DNA of 64,000 bases from Balamuthia mandrillaris (Eukaryota; Discosea; Longamoebia; Balamuthiidae), in NCBI GenBank assembly GCA_031835245.1, contig JAVKOQ010000211.1:1-64000 (forward strand), read 5' to 3'. Below the pieces are notes generated by a model, which was given only the letters and a program-made list of their open reading frames with translations, was not told where the DNA came from and did not search any database. Of the stretch, positions 9,000 through 20,300 are shown piece after piece (within the stretch, counting starts at the first letter, position 1; each line of letters starts with the position of its first letter). The translations under genes were made by a program, and so were the position numbers.

Positions 9000-11900
9000 T
9001 TACGGTTGCATTCGTGAGTGTAACTGTTTGGTGAGGTCAGCCAGCATACCCATCAAGGCTTGCTGCATCGCTATCAAGTCTTGGACCGGCATTTGCAGCA
9101 ACGTCGCTTGCCATTCATTGCAAAGTTGTGTGTGTGAAACCTCTCGTGAAGTGAAAGAAGAAAGAGCGCCTCCAATGGTCATCAGTTGTCTCACCATCAC
9201 TTCCATTTGTGTTGAGGCTTTGTCGTTTGCTTTTTCTTCTTGTTCTTGTTCTTGTTCTTGTTCTTCTTCTTCTTCTTCTTCTTCTTCTTCTTCTTCTTCT
9301 TCTTCATCTTCTTCTTCTTCTTCTCCTTCGCGAACGTGAATAAGTTCCAGTTCTTCCTCTTCGTTTGCATCTGGTTCTACTTCAGCTTCCTCTTCTTTGT
9401 CATCTGCTAATAACAAGGAAGAAGAAGGACACAAGGCTGGAGTGAAGGAAGCATCTTGACAAGACAGAGATTGGTCCAGGTTGTTGTATAAAACAACTGT
9501 GGAAGTCTTTCGTTGCCGCTCCAAAACTTCTCGTTGATGCTCCGTCAAAAGAGAACAATCTTCTTCCTTTCGCTTTTTCTTTGTTGGTGACGCCTCATCT
9601 TTAACATTCAACTCGTCGTCGTCCGATGAAACAGAAGCAGCGCCAGCAGCAGCTGAAGAAGAAGAATTTTGTTTGCTATCTTGCTCCGTTGTTCGTTTCC
9701 GTTTCGCTAATCGCTTTTTAATGGTTGAACACCTTTCTGTCTCCTTCTTCTTCGTGTTTTTCGCAGCATCTTCTAGCTTGGAAATGTAACGTGGTTTTGC
9801 GGTTGATACACCTTTTAAGAAGAAGTAGAATAAGAATAAGGTAAAAATGTGAAGAACGAAAAACGTACTTGGAAACATCTGGGAAGGAATGTGCATTGAT
9901 GGCATTTCGTCATCCACGTCTTCTTCCTCTTCTTCATTTTCTTTTAACTTCTTATTTTTTCCTTTCACTTCCTTCGGTTGAATGCTACTATCCATCGTTG
10001 ACATTTTTTCTCTATTGTCGTCATCTTTTTCTTCTGCTTGTTGCTGTATTTGAGCACTTTTTTGCCAACCGTTTGGAAGGTTTAGATGGACCTTGCCACG
10101 AAGGTTACGCAACACTGCAGAGATCTCGTTCGGATAGACAAGCTCCTTTCGCACGCCAAACGTATCGTTCCAAAAGGTTAGACTGCTGTTCTTGATGTGC
10201 CTTCGTTTGCTTCCTAGGGCTTCCTGAATTGGTTGATAATTTATCTTTGGTCAGAGGAAGAGAGCAAAAGGGAACAAGAAAGTGAGAAGAGGGCGTTGAA
10301 ATACAGCTAAAGGTTGGTAGAGCAGCGACAGAAAAGGCGTGTCAAAGTGGGAGGCAGGAACATTGCTTTTAAGACAAATGAGGACTAGTTGCAACCATAA
10401 GAAACGATATGTGAGTAAACAGACCACGTCATCGTAGAAGAAAGAAGAAACTTACATGCATCCCAGAGAGAATCCACCTATTCAAAGAATTTACCAAATG
10501 TTAATAACACTATAGGAAGAACTAGAACAAAGAAGAAGTATAACAAAAACAAGAAGGGAGAGGCAATCATACGCTGGTTTTAAGATGTGTTGAACAAGAA
10601 ACAACGTTCTGGTGTTGCAACCAAGATGTAATGGTATGCAACAACGAGGAACCGTGCAACAAACACTCCAGTTCTGCTTTGGAGTTTATGCATTCCAAAA
10701 CTACTGTCAATGCTTCCAACACTTTTCTTGTAGTAGGCCGTTCAGCTATATACAAACGGAATCAGCACCATCACAAAAGAAAACACAAAAGAAACGTACA
10801 CAAACGATTGGCAGAAGCTAGTCGTTGACACTCTTGACAAACGATCGCGTTGAGGAGCATGAAGAAAGAAGACGGTTTGGTGTGTCGTTTGTCGCACAAG
10901 GGAAGCTCCGTTGCATCGTCTTTGCTGAACTCCACAATGGTACATAAGCATCTTCCCAACATGTCTCCATCAAACCAAGAAGAAGGTGATGAACTAGAAG
11001 AATCCAACAACAGTAGCGCATGCGAAGAAAAGAGATCCACACAAGTCGCATGCTCGTTACGGAGAAGCGCGATGCGATAGAAACACTTAAACAACGAGCG
11101 CCAAGCTATGAACACCTCTTCATACAATCTGCTGCTCTTCTCCTTTTTGTTCTCGTTCGCTTCTGTCAAAGTTGCTTGCGTTGAAGTCAAAGCGTGCAAA
11201 GAAAGAGGAAAGAGCACAGTGAGCATCGCCGTGTTGTGGTTGTGAGACCATGGATCCACCTGTGAGTCGGTGTTGCTGTTGCTGCCATCCATGTATTGTT
11301 TGAGCATGCTGGCGACAGTTAACCAGATGAATGCGTTTCGTTGGTGGAGTACTACTTGAGTTATTCCATTTTCATGCTTGAGCAACTCGTGTTGAATCGT
11401 GACGATTAAAGGTAGCTAATAGTAAGCAAAAATAGGTTAGCAAGAAGTGAGAAAGAGATGGCAGGAAAGAAAACTGAACTTGGCCATGAGAAGGAGCCAT
11501 TTGGAACAACAGCTGCAACAGTCTGTTGTAATATGAACGAGTGTCTTTGTCAAAAATGCTCATGGAAGCGGAAGAAGAACTGCTAAGCGATAATATAGCT
11601 CTGAAAAAACTGACGAGGGCACATCTCTCATCTAGTGTGGAAGGACACAAGTCCAATACATGTTTTAATGGAGAAGCAGAAGAAGCAGAAGAGGGAGAGG
11701 AGGAAGATGATAAAGGAGTGTAGTTGGAAGAAATGAAAATTCTAGTTGGAAGAATCGATTGCAACGATGCAAACAGCCGGCAAAGTAACTTTAGTGGATT
11801 GGTGAATTGATGTGAAGAAGAAGACGAAGCAAGGTTATGAAGTAGAGTAACAACAAAGCTTGTGGTCTGCCGAACTGCTTTCCGTACGAGATCGCAATCA

Positions 11901-13676
11901 TCAACGATAGCGTCATCATCCATTGCTAAAACGTTTGTTATCCGCTTCAACATGCTTTCCCAAAGCTTCCACACCACTTGCTTAACATAGTAATGATATG
12001 AGATAAAGCAGAGGGAAGAGAAGAGAGAAGAGCATACCTCAGCAGTTGAATTGTAATCCACTAGACGAAGAAATGAAAGAAATACCTCATTAAGGAGGTA
12101 GTCCATTTGTGAAAAAACAAAGGTGCTGTTTGATAGGTACGCTCTCTTGCCCTGTTTCTTCTTTTCCTTCTTGCTCTCCTCGTTTTCTTCAGTCATTATG
12201 ACGGAGTCGTCACTATCCATCGCTGAGATGTCATCCGTTGAAACAATCATTTCAGCTTGTGGCAACGTTAATCACCGTTATAAAAGCAAAAAGAAACAGA
12301 AGAAAGACTACGAAACAAAACATACCAACAAAATGGCAAAGCGTGATACGAAAGGATGGATCATTGCATTGGAGAAACAGATTTAGAACAGGAAGCACCA
12401 CTCGATCGTAAACAGAGTCGAGGGAGGAGCCCAAAAGGCCCAACAAATGGGTCCAAGTTCGAAAGCAACTCATCCTCACACGTTTATTATCCTCCGAGGC
12501 AATACTAATTTTGTCACAATTAAAAGAAGAGAAGAGAGAAGCGAGAAGCGAGAGAAAGAGAGAACACAAACCTTTTCAAAAAGGGTTTCATTATGAGACT
12601 GATTCTAGAATTAGAGTTAACAAGCACGTTAAGGTCTTGACCAGTATTATCAATAAGAGATGTAAGATATCTTGAGGTTAAAGAATATGAGAATGCTTTG
12701 TCAAAAGTACATGAACAGGATGAAAAGGATATCTCCACGCATTCCAAGTGCTCGCCCGAACGACAGGATTGGGGTGATTAAAAGTAACCTTTTTGTGCAA
12801 AAAACAATGAGAGAGAGAGAGAGAGAGCAAAAGAGAGAGAAAGAGAGAGCGAAAGTGAAACTTACAGATGGGATCTGCAACAGAGCTTTGATGAGGCTTT
12901 GGTTGAACAGTTGCTTGCCTAGAAGTAAAACAAAAAAGGACTGGCGCAAGGGAGATAGGCACGTTGCTTAGAGAGAAATAACAAAGCAGTAGCAGCTGTA
13001 GGAGAAACAACTCACCCAAACACGAAGGGCAAAGACAGTTTTGCTATTGTTGTTGGTAGCCTTGGCGTCATGTTCGTCCTCCAGGAACTTATCAAACTTG
13101 AGTACCAAGCCACCATTCAAGTCCGTGAAAACACGCCTAGAGACGGCAGTTGCCGGCGTGCCTTCATTGGAGAGCAAAACTGGAACAGCAACTTTCATAC
13201 ACAGTTCTGCCGCTTCTCGGATGCTGTAACAAAACTGTATTAACCACTCGAAAGAAAGAAGACAGAGGAAAAGGAGACAGAGAGAACAAAGCAGAAACAA
13301 AACGAAAGACAGAGTACGTACTTCGGTTGATCAGAGAAGAGGTGATAATAGAACGAAGGAAGCCAGGTGAGGGCATGACGTCTCATGGAGTCGGCCGTTT
13401 GGTATAGTAACCGAGAAAGAACATGAATGGCCTCCATTTGTATAGTGGAAGAGGGCACTCGTGGATGTTCAGGATGCAACAGTTGAGCCAAGCATGGCAG
13501 CAGCTCCGACAGAACTTGTTCTTGTCCCAAGGGCAGTTGTTGGACAGCAAGACACCATAACGCCAAGTTGCACATTGACTTGTAGAGATAAGAGAGAGAG
13601 GGAGAGAGAGAGAGAGAGGGAGAGAGAGAGAGAGAGAGAGAAAAGATAAACCAAGATGTGAGCAGTACACGAGAGA

Positions 13677-13714
<38 letters not shown>

Positions 13715-14190
13715 AGAAGAGGAAAAGACAAACTGAGGAGAGACGAAGAAACCTTGTCTTTGGTAGCGGTGACGATTCCAGTCAAGTGGCTTAATGTTTC
13801 TTGACAAAGGCTCTCGGAGAGATGTTTCGCCAGCGCAGGGTTATGCAGAAGGTATCCTAACGTGCGAAGGGAGAGCTGCACCCTGAAAGAAGAGAGGAGC
13901 GGCAAGACGTTTCCATGAGAATAAAAGCGAAATAAGTAAACGTACGAAGAGAGGACCGACCCTTTGCTCGACGGAGCGCTCGAGTTCGGAGAGCTGATGG
14001 CAAGAAGGACAGGGATCAAAGCCGGCAATTGGCTCACCAGCGGTTGCAAGGCCTCCCCGCTGTCCTGGCTCGCCTCTTGCTTCACCAGGTTCCCCAACGC
14101 CACCAACGCCTGGCCGCTCGTTTCCGCCGCCACATTGGACGCCCTCGACGACAGCAAGGCGCTCACCACCTTGCTCACTTTGGCCTCCAT
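9000..14190 (-). CDS. rif1: RIF1, telomere-associated / replication-timing HEAT-repeat protein
   Basis: Fourteen exons on the minus strand: 13946-14190, 13753-13882, 13322-13578, 13016-13223, 12866-12913, 12739-12788, 12572-12670, 12326-12504, 12038-12255, 11480-11980, 10800-11415, 10573-10745, 9869-10223, 9000-9811. All phases close to 1296 residues. The N-terminal half is helical HEAT-like Rif1_N sequence (VQLSLRTLGYLLHNP, QLFNQSLIKALLQIPS, NPVVRASTWNA, SRISLIMKPFLK, VRMSCFRTWTHLLGLLG). The signature LTFWNDTFG followed by LVYPNEI matches the conserved FWN.TFG..L.YP block of RIF1. The C-terminal third is disordered, with a poly-Glu run from a TTC/GAA tract at about 9257-9325. RIF1 recruits PP1 to control origin firing and acts in break repair; I saw no clear RVxF PP1-docking motif. 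It is divergent from HSP20 across a 419-nt shared promoter. An extra micro-exon near 10456-10477 was considered and left out. Confidence 0.88.
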
Positions 14191-14609
14191 CTATTATTCC
14201 CCCCCCCACTTTTTTTTTGTCATAGCGTCGACACCGTCTTGCGGAAAGAGGTGGATTACGCAAATAGTTTCATTTGGCGGGAACACATGGAATTCCGCTC
14301 TTCTCCACTACTTGTCGACAAAAATGATTACCAGTGAATTTCGTTTGACTTTCGTTCAATTCTGCATGTCAACCAATCAGAAAGCAGTACGAACTGAAAA
14401 GGGTAAGCAACCCTCGCTCAACCAATGCACCCTTTCAGCAAACACGCCGAAAGATGAAAGAAAGTCCACAGAATTGAGATATCACATCCAATACATTCTT
14501 CCCCCCCATCGCTCCACTCTTTTTTTTTAATTTTCAAAAAAAAAATCCATCGCACTTTAAAACTTTTTTTTTCCTCAGTGTCAGTAAACAAACATCATCA
14601 CATTGCGGC
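14191..14609. promoter_or_regulatory. Bidirectional promoter region between rif1 and hsp20
   Basis: 419 nt separate the start codons of two divergent genes. The part near HSP20 has T- and C-rich tracts. No perfect nGAAnnTTCn heat-shock element was found by eye. Confidence 0.4.
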
Positions 14610-15266
14610 ATGGCGACTACTCAACAACAACCAGGAGCAGGCATCACAGGCGTTGCAGCTCCAACCGGAACCACCGACACCACCAAACAGTTCCCAACCA
14701 CAACCACCACGACACCCCAAGGTTTCCCATCCGGCGTTAGGCCCGGCTACGGTGGAGGCGCTTTTGATGAGAGCACCGTAGGCTTCGGGCCGTACCGCGA
14801 GCCCTTCCTCCCCAACAACACCTGGAGGAACCAGGGCAACTACGGCTGGGAGCTGCCCAGCTTTGGCGGCTACTGGAGGCCTAGAACGGACATCATCGAC
14901 CTCGGCAACGCCATCCGCGTGGAGTTTGAGCTGCCGGGGATCGACGAGGACTCGATCCATCTCGAGGCTGACCAGGATACGCTCATCCTCTCCTCCCTCA
15001 AGCCCCAGAGCCGCAGGGAGGAGAACGCCTACTACTTCCAGAACGAGAGGCACTTTGGCAGCTTCTACAGGAAGCTCTCCCTGCCGAGCTTCGTCGACAA
15101 CACCACCATCACCGCCGTCATGGACAACGGCGTGCTCAAGGTGACCATCCCGAAGAGCACCGATACCACGCGTCGCGCCAGGATTACCGTGCAGAGAGTA
15201 AGCGATGTGACTCAAACAGGGGTGCATGACATCAGCGGAACTGCTGGAGGTGGTGTTGCCACGTAA
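14610..15266 (+). CDS. hsp20: Small heat-shock protein (HSP20 / alpha-crystallin)
   Basis: An intronless gene of 218 residues. The N-terminal 85 residues are low-complexity Thr/Gln/Gly/Pro. The alpha-crystallin domain spans about 90-195: RTDIIDLGNAIRVEFELPGI, DTLILSS, a charged loop SRREENAYYFQNER, FYRKLSLPSFVD and the hallmark NGVLKVTIPK. An ITV tripeptide shortly after could serve as the C-terminal IxI anchor for oligomers. The family are ATP-independent chaperones holding unfolding proteins. Higher GC and third-position bias than its neighbours suggest strong expression. Confidence 0.95.
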   Translation: MATTQQQPGAGITGVAAPTGTTDTTKQFPTTTTTTPQGFPSGVRPGYGGGAFDESTVGFGPYREPFLPNNTWRNQGNYGWELPSFGGYWRPRTDIIDLGNAIRVEFELPGIDEDSIHLEADQDTLILSSLKPQSRREENAYYFQNERHFGSFYRKLSLPSFVDNTTITAVMDNGVLKVTIPKSTDTTRRARITVQRVSDVTQTGVHDISGTAGGGVAT

Positions 15267-15389
15267 GTGCCAACTAACGAACCACACACAAAAGAAGGTT
15301 AAAGAAGAGAGAACGTCTCTATTTTGCTTTGCTTTGCTTTGCTTGGCTCTTCTCTGCCAATTTGTTAATAAATGAAGATACAAAACGAC

Positions 15390-15391
15390 AG

Positions 15392-15434
<43 letters not shown>

Positions 15435-15438
15435 AAGA
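15390..15438 (+). repeat. (GA)n microsatellite
   Basis: About 45 nt of near-perfect GA dinucleotides between the 3' ends of the convergent HSP20 and BRCT genes. On the BRCT gene's strand it reads (CT)n. Confidence 0.9.
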
Positions 15439-15464
15439 GAGAGAGAAGATATGAGGTACTACTA

Positions 15465-17878
15465 TTACAAGGACCACTGGAGTTCAGAGCCAGTAAGCCC
15501 TTTCTTGGCCTCTTCTATGGCTCTTCTTCGCTGCTCTGGTGTGCGAATGGTCATGTTCAACGAATTCGCCTTCTCTTCCTTCTGTACTGACGTTTGCGAT
15601 GGTTGGTTCTCCTCACTATCATTGTTGATTATCTTTGTGGATTTGGTCGAGTTCAACGGTGATGAGGACGATAAAGGCGAAGAAGATGGAGATGTAAAAG
15701 AAGAGGATTTGGTCCTGGTGCGTGTTAACATGGGTGAGGTTGCAGCGCGTGAGAGTAACGGGGAGTCTAAACCTCCATTTGAAGGTTTGGTAGGGGAAAT
15801 AGAGCCTTCGCTGCTCTCTTGGTAAGAAGGCGAGGAAGAAGAAGGGGTAGGATCGGGTATCATTTGCACAAACTGGGACCAGGTCAAAGCTACACCAGAC
15901 GGAACTTCTTCTTCTGAAGCAAGTTGGTCTTCCTCTCCTTCTCCGCCCACCAACATGAAGTCGATTTGTTTTTTGAGGCTGTTGAGCAAGGTCCCTCCTC
16001 CATACTTCAACGGATGATGACAAAGCAAAAGAAAAACGAAGGAAAATGAGGGATAGGGAATGGAAGAAACAAACACCTACAACCACAGCAAAACAGGAAA
16101 GGAGAACGTACGTCGATGAGCAAGGACGCGACACGAATCCTCGACTGAGAAAAGGAAGAGGCGATGTAAAAGCGTTTATTTTTGAAGGGAGAGGGTCCCG
16201 TGTATCGACTGCCATAGTGAGATTCATCCACAAACTCGCCGGCAGCGTTGCTGGCAATGATCCATTGTGGACTAACGATCCATTTTCCTTTCAACGTGGC
16301 TCCCATCGTCTTCAGGCTGCGAGCACATCCTGTGGCTGCAACCTTTGGTGACAGTAGTTTGTTTAGCCTCTTTCTTCTAGAAGAATCTTGGTTGTTCGCT
16401 CCTTTTCACATGTTCTTCTCTCTCTTCTTTCCTAAAAGAAAAAACGTTACGTACCACATGAGTGGTTTGTGGATCGAACTCAGCATCCTCGATAACAACG
16501 CCTCTCAATTTCACTATATCAGCCGTTAGTTGAGCCCTTTGGGAAGCATCCGTGAATCCGGTAAGAGCCACTCTTTTTCCTGCTCTCCGTTTGTTAGTTG
16601 GATAATAGTTGATGAGCGAAGAAAGACCAAGTCATGACAACCTGCGATTTGAAGCCCAGAAGATTTGTACCCGAATCCAGGATAACGTTTCGGCCTTGGG
16701 CCAAGTATGTCCTTCTTTCGTTTCAAGTAAGCATGTTTCTTTGGGGCGAAGGAAGAAGAGTCGACCAAAGAAGTCGGAGTTAAGCTTCCACTGTTGGTGG
16801 AAGAAGCTAAGCGAGATGCAGCGAAAGAAGCAGGAGAGCTAGAGCCGGAGGCAGAGGAAGAGCGGGTGCGAGAAGAGATCGAAGCAGAAGAGGAAGATGA
16901 GGAGGCAGCACGAGAAGAACGGCTCTTTCCTTTCTCTTTCATTGCGTTGAGCTCTTTCGTGTGAAGATGTTTAAGTTTCGTGAATGAAGAAGATAGCTGT
17001 TGAGAGGAGTCCGAGTTTCTCCGTTTCTTCTCTTTTTCTTTCCCCTTTCCTTGCACTTCTGTATTATTTTCTATTTGGGACGTTCTCTCTTCATTTACTT
17101 CCTCCGCTTCTTCGTTTTCTTCGTCCGCTTCCTGTGAGCCTTCTCTACGCGTTATGTTGCCACACTTTTCGTCTTCTCTCTGTCGCTTCTCATCCTCCGT
17201 TCTTTCATTGTCTTCGTCTGCTTGCTGCGTTACACTGTTATATTTTTCATCATCTTTCAGTTGCCCTTTCTCCTCCTCTGCTACTTTTTCACGTTTGCTT
17301 GTATCCCAATTCTCCTTTTCTTCCTCGCGCACTTTTCTATCTTCTTCCGACCTTTCGTCTTCGTTCTCGTTTCTCTCTTCAGAATAAGAAGGCAACGAAG
17401 CAGAACAAGAAGAAGAAAAAGAGGGAGAGGAAGCCAATAGGTGTTCCAGCATGGCTTCCAGTCTTCCTACTCTTTCCTGCAACGACCTACAGAGTTCTGT
17501 TTGAGCCTCTTCGCATTCTCTGTGCCGTTGAAGCTGGGAGAAGAGTCGTTGGATCTCGGCTTCCTGTTTCTCCGTTGTCTGCTGTAATTTTTGGAATCGT
17601 TCATTGTGCACCACCTTCTCCTCCTCCTCTTTGTTGTTGTTGGTGGTGTGAGTTGGTACTTGTTGTTGTGGTAGTTGGTAAGCGACTGTAGCGTCGACAG
17701 AGGCGGAACAGCTGTTGCTTGCCTGCCTGTTTGTTTCGTCAGGAAGAGGATGACTTATAGCGACAACTGTGTCAGCTGGAGTGGCAGTGGCAGTAAAACA
17801 AGTGCCTCCACCACCACCACCACCACCACCACCACCAGCCTCACGGTTGAGCGTTATGCTTATTTTGATCTTCTCCAT
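15465..17878 (-). CDS. TopBP1-like protein: coiled coil and C-terminal BRCT region
   Basis: Four exons on the minus strand: 16642-17878, 16455-16579, 16112-16342, 15465-16004, closing to 710 residues. After a poly-Gly run and a coiled coil (about 90-150, QKLQQTTEKQEAEIQRLFSQ) comes a long Glu/Arg/Ser-rich linker. A BRCT domain follows: KRVALTGFTDASQRAQL, LRGVVIEDAEFDPQTTHVV, ARSLKTMGATLKGKWIVSPQ and WIIASNAAGEFVDESHYG. It matches the order of TopBP1 BRCT7, including the lysine-rich turn before GKW. A partial second fold (KNKRFYIASSF, VASLLIDVYGGG) begins a likely second BRCT. BRCT pairs read phosphopeptides in DNA-damage checkpoint signalling. The domain count is far below animal TopBP1, so exact orthology is open. 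Confidence 0.8.
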
Positions 17879-18072
17879 GGTTCCTCTCTTCGAATTGTTG
17901 TTCTTCTCACATCCGATTTTTTTTTCTTTTATATTAATAATTTTGAATTTTTTTTGTTTGTCTAAAATTTTCCTGTAAAAGTAAAATTTGGGAATTTTTA
18001 ATCAAAATTTTAATTTTTCGATTAATAATGAAAACTAAATAAACAAATGAATAAACAACAAGAGAAAAGAAA

Positions 18073-19125
18073 ATGGGTTACGCACGGAACGGCCACCGCT
18101 TTGCTCTGTCTTTGTGCTTGACTCTCTGCACCGTTGTTGTGGTGCTTGCTTTGGCCGAGGAGAGGGTGCGACCGGATGACGAGCCAGGCATGGCGCTGCT
18201 TCCCATGTACGAAGTCAACGAGGAGATGCGGAAAGCCAACGACGTGCTCTGGAAGCACCTTTCGGCCGCTCTTCGCCAACAAGCCCAGGAACAGCACCGC
18301 CAGGACCTGCTTCCCCAAATCCCAGAGCGCCTCTTCCGGCTTGCCAAAGAAGACTCCAGGACGCTGCTCGATCTGTGGCAGAGCCCGGACCTTTTGATGG
18401 GGCAGACCTGCGGCTATCCTTTTGTGCGACAGCTGAAGCCCTCTGCCAACGTGCAGTTGGTTCTCACCCCTTCGTACGGCCACTTTGAAAGCCACAACAA
18501 CGACAGCGACAGCTCTTCTGTGAAAGAAGGCTACTACCGCAGTTTGATTGTGGTGCGCAAGGGCGGAGACATAAGAGAGGAAAGGGACCTGCTGGGCAAG
18601 CAAGACACGTTGCGGGCTGTCATCAACGACCACTTCTCCAACAGCGGCATGAATCTCTTTCGCGACTACATGTTGAACTTGATGACGACAATGGGAGAAG
18701 GAGAAGAGACGAACGCACAACAGCGTCGTTGCTTTGCTGAGGTGAAAGTGAGTGGCGGTCATCGAAGAAGCATTGAAATGGTGGCGAGAGGCGAAGCGGA
18801 CGTGGCCAGCGTGGACTGCTTCACGTTTGCCTTCCTGAAAGAGCAGATGCCAGAGGTCGTGGCCGACGTGATGGTGGTCGGACGCACCAGGCACTCTCCT
18901 GGTCTGCCTATCATCGCAGCAGAAGGAGTTTCTAAAGACTTTATCGAGATGCTTCGAAGCAGCTGGACGGGAGTGTTGAAGGAGAAGGAGGTCAAAGAGG
19001 AGCTTCGTTGGGCTTTTGACGTGCTGCATATTACTGGGTTTAGACAGTTCAAGGAGGAGGACTATGCCGTCATTTTGGAAATGGAGAAGAGAGCCATCGC
19101 AGCTGGATATCCCATTTTGGCTTAA
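18073..19125 (+). CDS. Secreted PhnD-like substrate-binding protein (phosphonate-bd family)
   Basis: An intronless gene of 350 residues. Residues 1-28 form a signal peptide (ALSLCLTLCTVVVVLALAEE). The body fits the PhnD/phosphonate-binding fold: LMGQTCGYPFV near 110, YRSLIVVRKG near 155, RAVINDHFSNSGMNLFRDYM, VSGGHRRSIEMVARGEADVA, SVDCFTFAFLKE and GRTRHSPGLPIIA. In bacteria this family binds phosphate, phosphite or phosphonate for ABC import. In a eukaryote a secreted or lysosomal ligand-binding role, or a former bacterial gene, is inference. The lack of introns beside intron-rich genes fits lateral transfer. The start directly precedes the signal peptide. Confidence 0.85.
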   Translation: MGYARNGHRFALSLCLTLCTVVVVLALAEERVRPDDEPGMALLPMYEVNEEMRKANDVLWKHLSAALRQQAQEQHRQDLLPQIPERLFRLAKEDSRTLLDLWQSPDLLMGQTCGYPFVRQLKPSANVQLVLTPSYGHFESHNNDSDSSSVKEGYYRSLIVVRKGGDIREERDLLGKQDTLRAVINDHFSNSGMNLFRDYMLNLMTTMGEGEETNAQQRRCFAEVKVSGGHRRSIEMVARGEADVASVDCFTFAFLKEQMPEVVADVMVVGRTRHSPGLPIIAAEGVSKDFIEMLRSSWTGVLKEKEVKEELRWAFDVLHITGFRQFKEEDYAVILEMEKRAIAAGYPILA

Positions 19126-19372
19126 CAGAGAATCAAGGTACAGCTATCTTTTTTCTTTCTTTTTCCTTCTTCTTTATTGGTTACTGAAGGTGGTCAAGGA
19201 TTGGTGTGAGAGAAGGCAACACCACCGATGGAGCACCGGGCAGCCTTTCCACCGGTGCATTCCTTCTGTTAATCCATACTATTGTTGCAAACAAATAGTA
19301 CGAGAAACGTTCAACAAAATACAAACACAATGTACTCAGTAACATTACAAATGAAGCGAACAAACAAAAGAG

Positions 19373-20081
19373 TTAGGACGAACCGGTTTGAAATCCAAAG
19401 TTCGCAGCCCCCGCAACATCCCATCCGTTGCCGCTCACGTAGCAAACCTCTTGTGGAGAGTCCAACCCCAACTTCCTCATGGCCAAGGCATACACCTGCG
19501 GGTCAGGTTTGTATAGCTGAACCTCATCCACGGAGATCAATTCGTCAAACAGCCCTTCTTGCAGGCCAGCAGAGGCCACGCCCTCTTTCAACATCTGAGG
19601 AGTGCCATTGGAGAGGACAGCCAGCTTATAACCCCTGGCCTTCAGTTGGGAGAGAGCATTCTTGACTTCGGGGTACGGAGGCAGCCTGTTGTACTCCTTG
19701 AGGAGCAGCTCGCAGACGACGTGGACGGGGCTCTCGTTGTCTCGGGTGTATTGGCAGCACTTGAGGCTGAAACGGAGGGCCTCCTCAGTTACTTGGGAGA
19801 ATGGGGCGTACTGCTTCATCATGGAACGAAGCCAAGTGTATTCCAGCTTTTTGCAAGAAGTAGAACGACCAGTTTAAAAAGAGTGAGAGTGAGAAGAAGC
19901 CAAAAAGAGGAATGAAGAGCGGGCAGACCTGTTTTCGACGCCACGAGTCTCCAATGTTTTCGCACCTCGGGCCGAGCACGTCCTTGTGACGAGCTGCTGC
20001 GGCGGAGTAGTCCAACAAGGTGCCGTAGGTGTCGAACACGCAAGCCTTGGCTCCCTGTATAAGCTCTGGTTTCGTGGCCAT
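19373..20081 (-). CDS. HAD-superfamily hydrolase, haloacid dehalogenase type II
   Basis: Two exons on the minus strand: 19929-20081 and 19373-19846, 208 residues. HAD motif I is CVFDTYGTLLDY (nucleophile Asp plus the type II DTYGT signature). Motif II is KLAVLSNGTP, motif III lysine is in LYKPDPQVYALA, and motif IV is YVSGNGWDVAGA. Members split C-Cl bonds of 2-haloacids or act as phosphatases on small molecules; the substrate here is not deducible. A 3' splice-like site (poly-T then GCAG) about 30-50 nt upstream of the ATG suggests a 5'-UTR intron. The gene is convergent with the PhnD-like gene. Confidence 0.92.
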
Positions 20082-20300
20082 GATTCGTTTGCAAACTCTA
20101 CGCAGAATTGTTGAACTGCAAAAAAAAAAAAATTGTTTTTTAAATATCAACAAAAAAAAACCAAAGAAAACAGAGAGAAAAGCGGATGAAATGTGTTACA
20201 AATGAAGCTGATGTCACCAATTTCTATTTGTTGATACAAGCTGACCTCAGCAAAAGAAAAAAAATGGAAAGGAGAAAAAAAAAAAAAGAAAAAGGAAGCG

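Noticed and set aside
10456-10477. A 22-nt micro-exon with good flanking AG and GT in RIF1
   Set aside because: Including it breaks the phase into the LTFWNDTFG exon, whereas joining 10573 directly to 10223 keeps it.
14260-14600. Heat-shock elements upstream of HSP20
   Set aside because: GAA and TTC half-sites occur, but none in the proper nGAAnnTTCn spacing that I could see.
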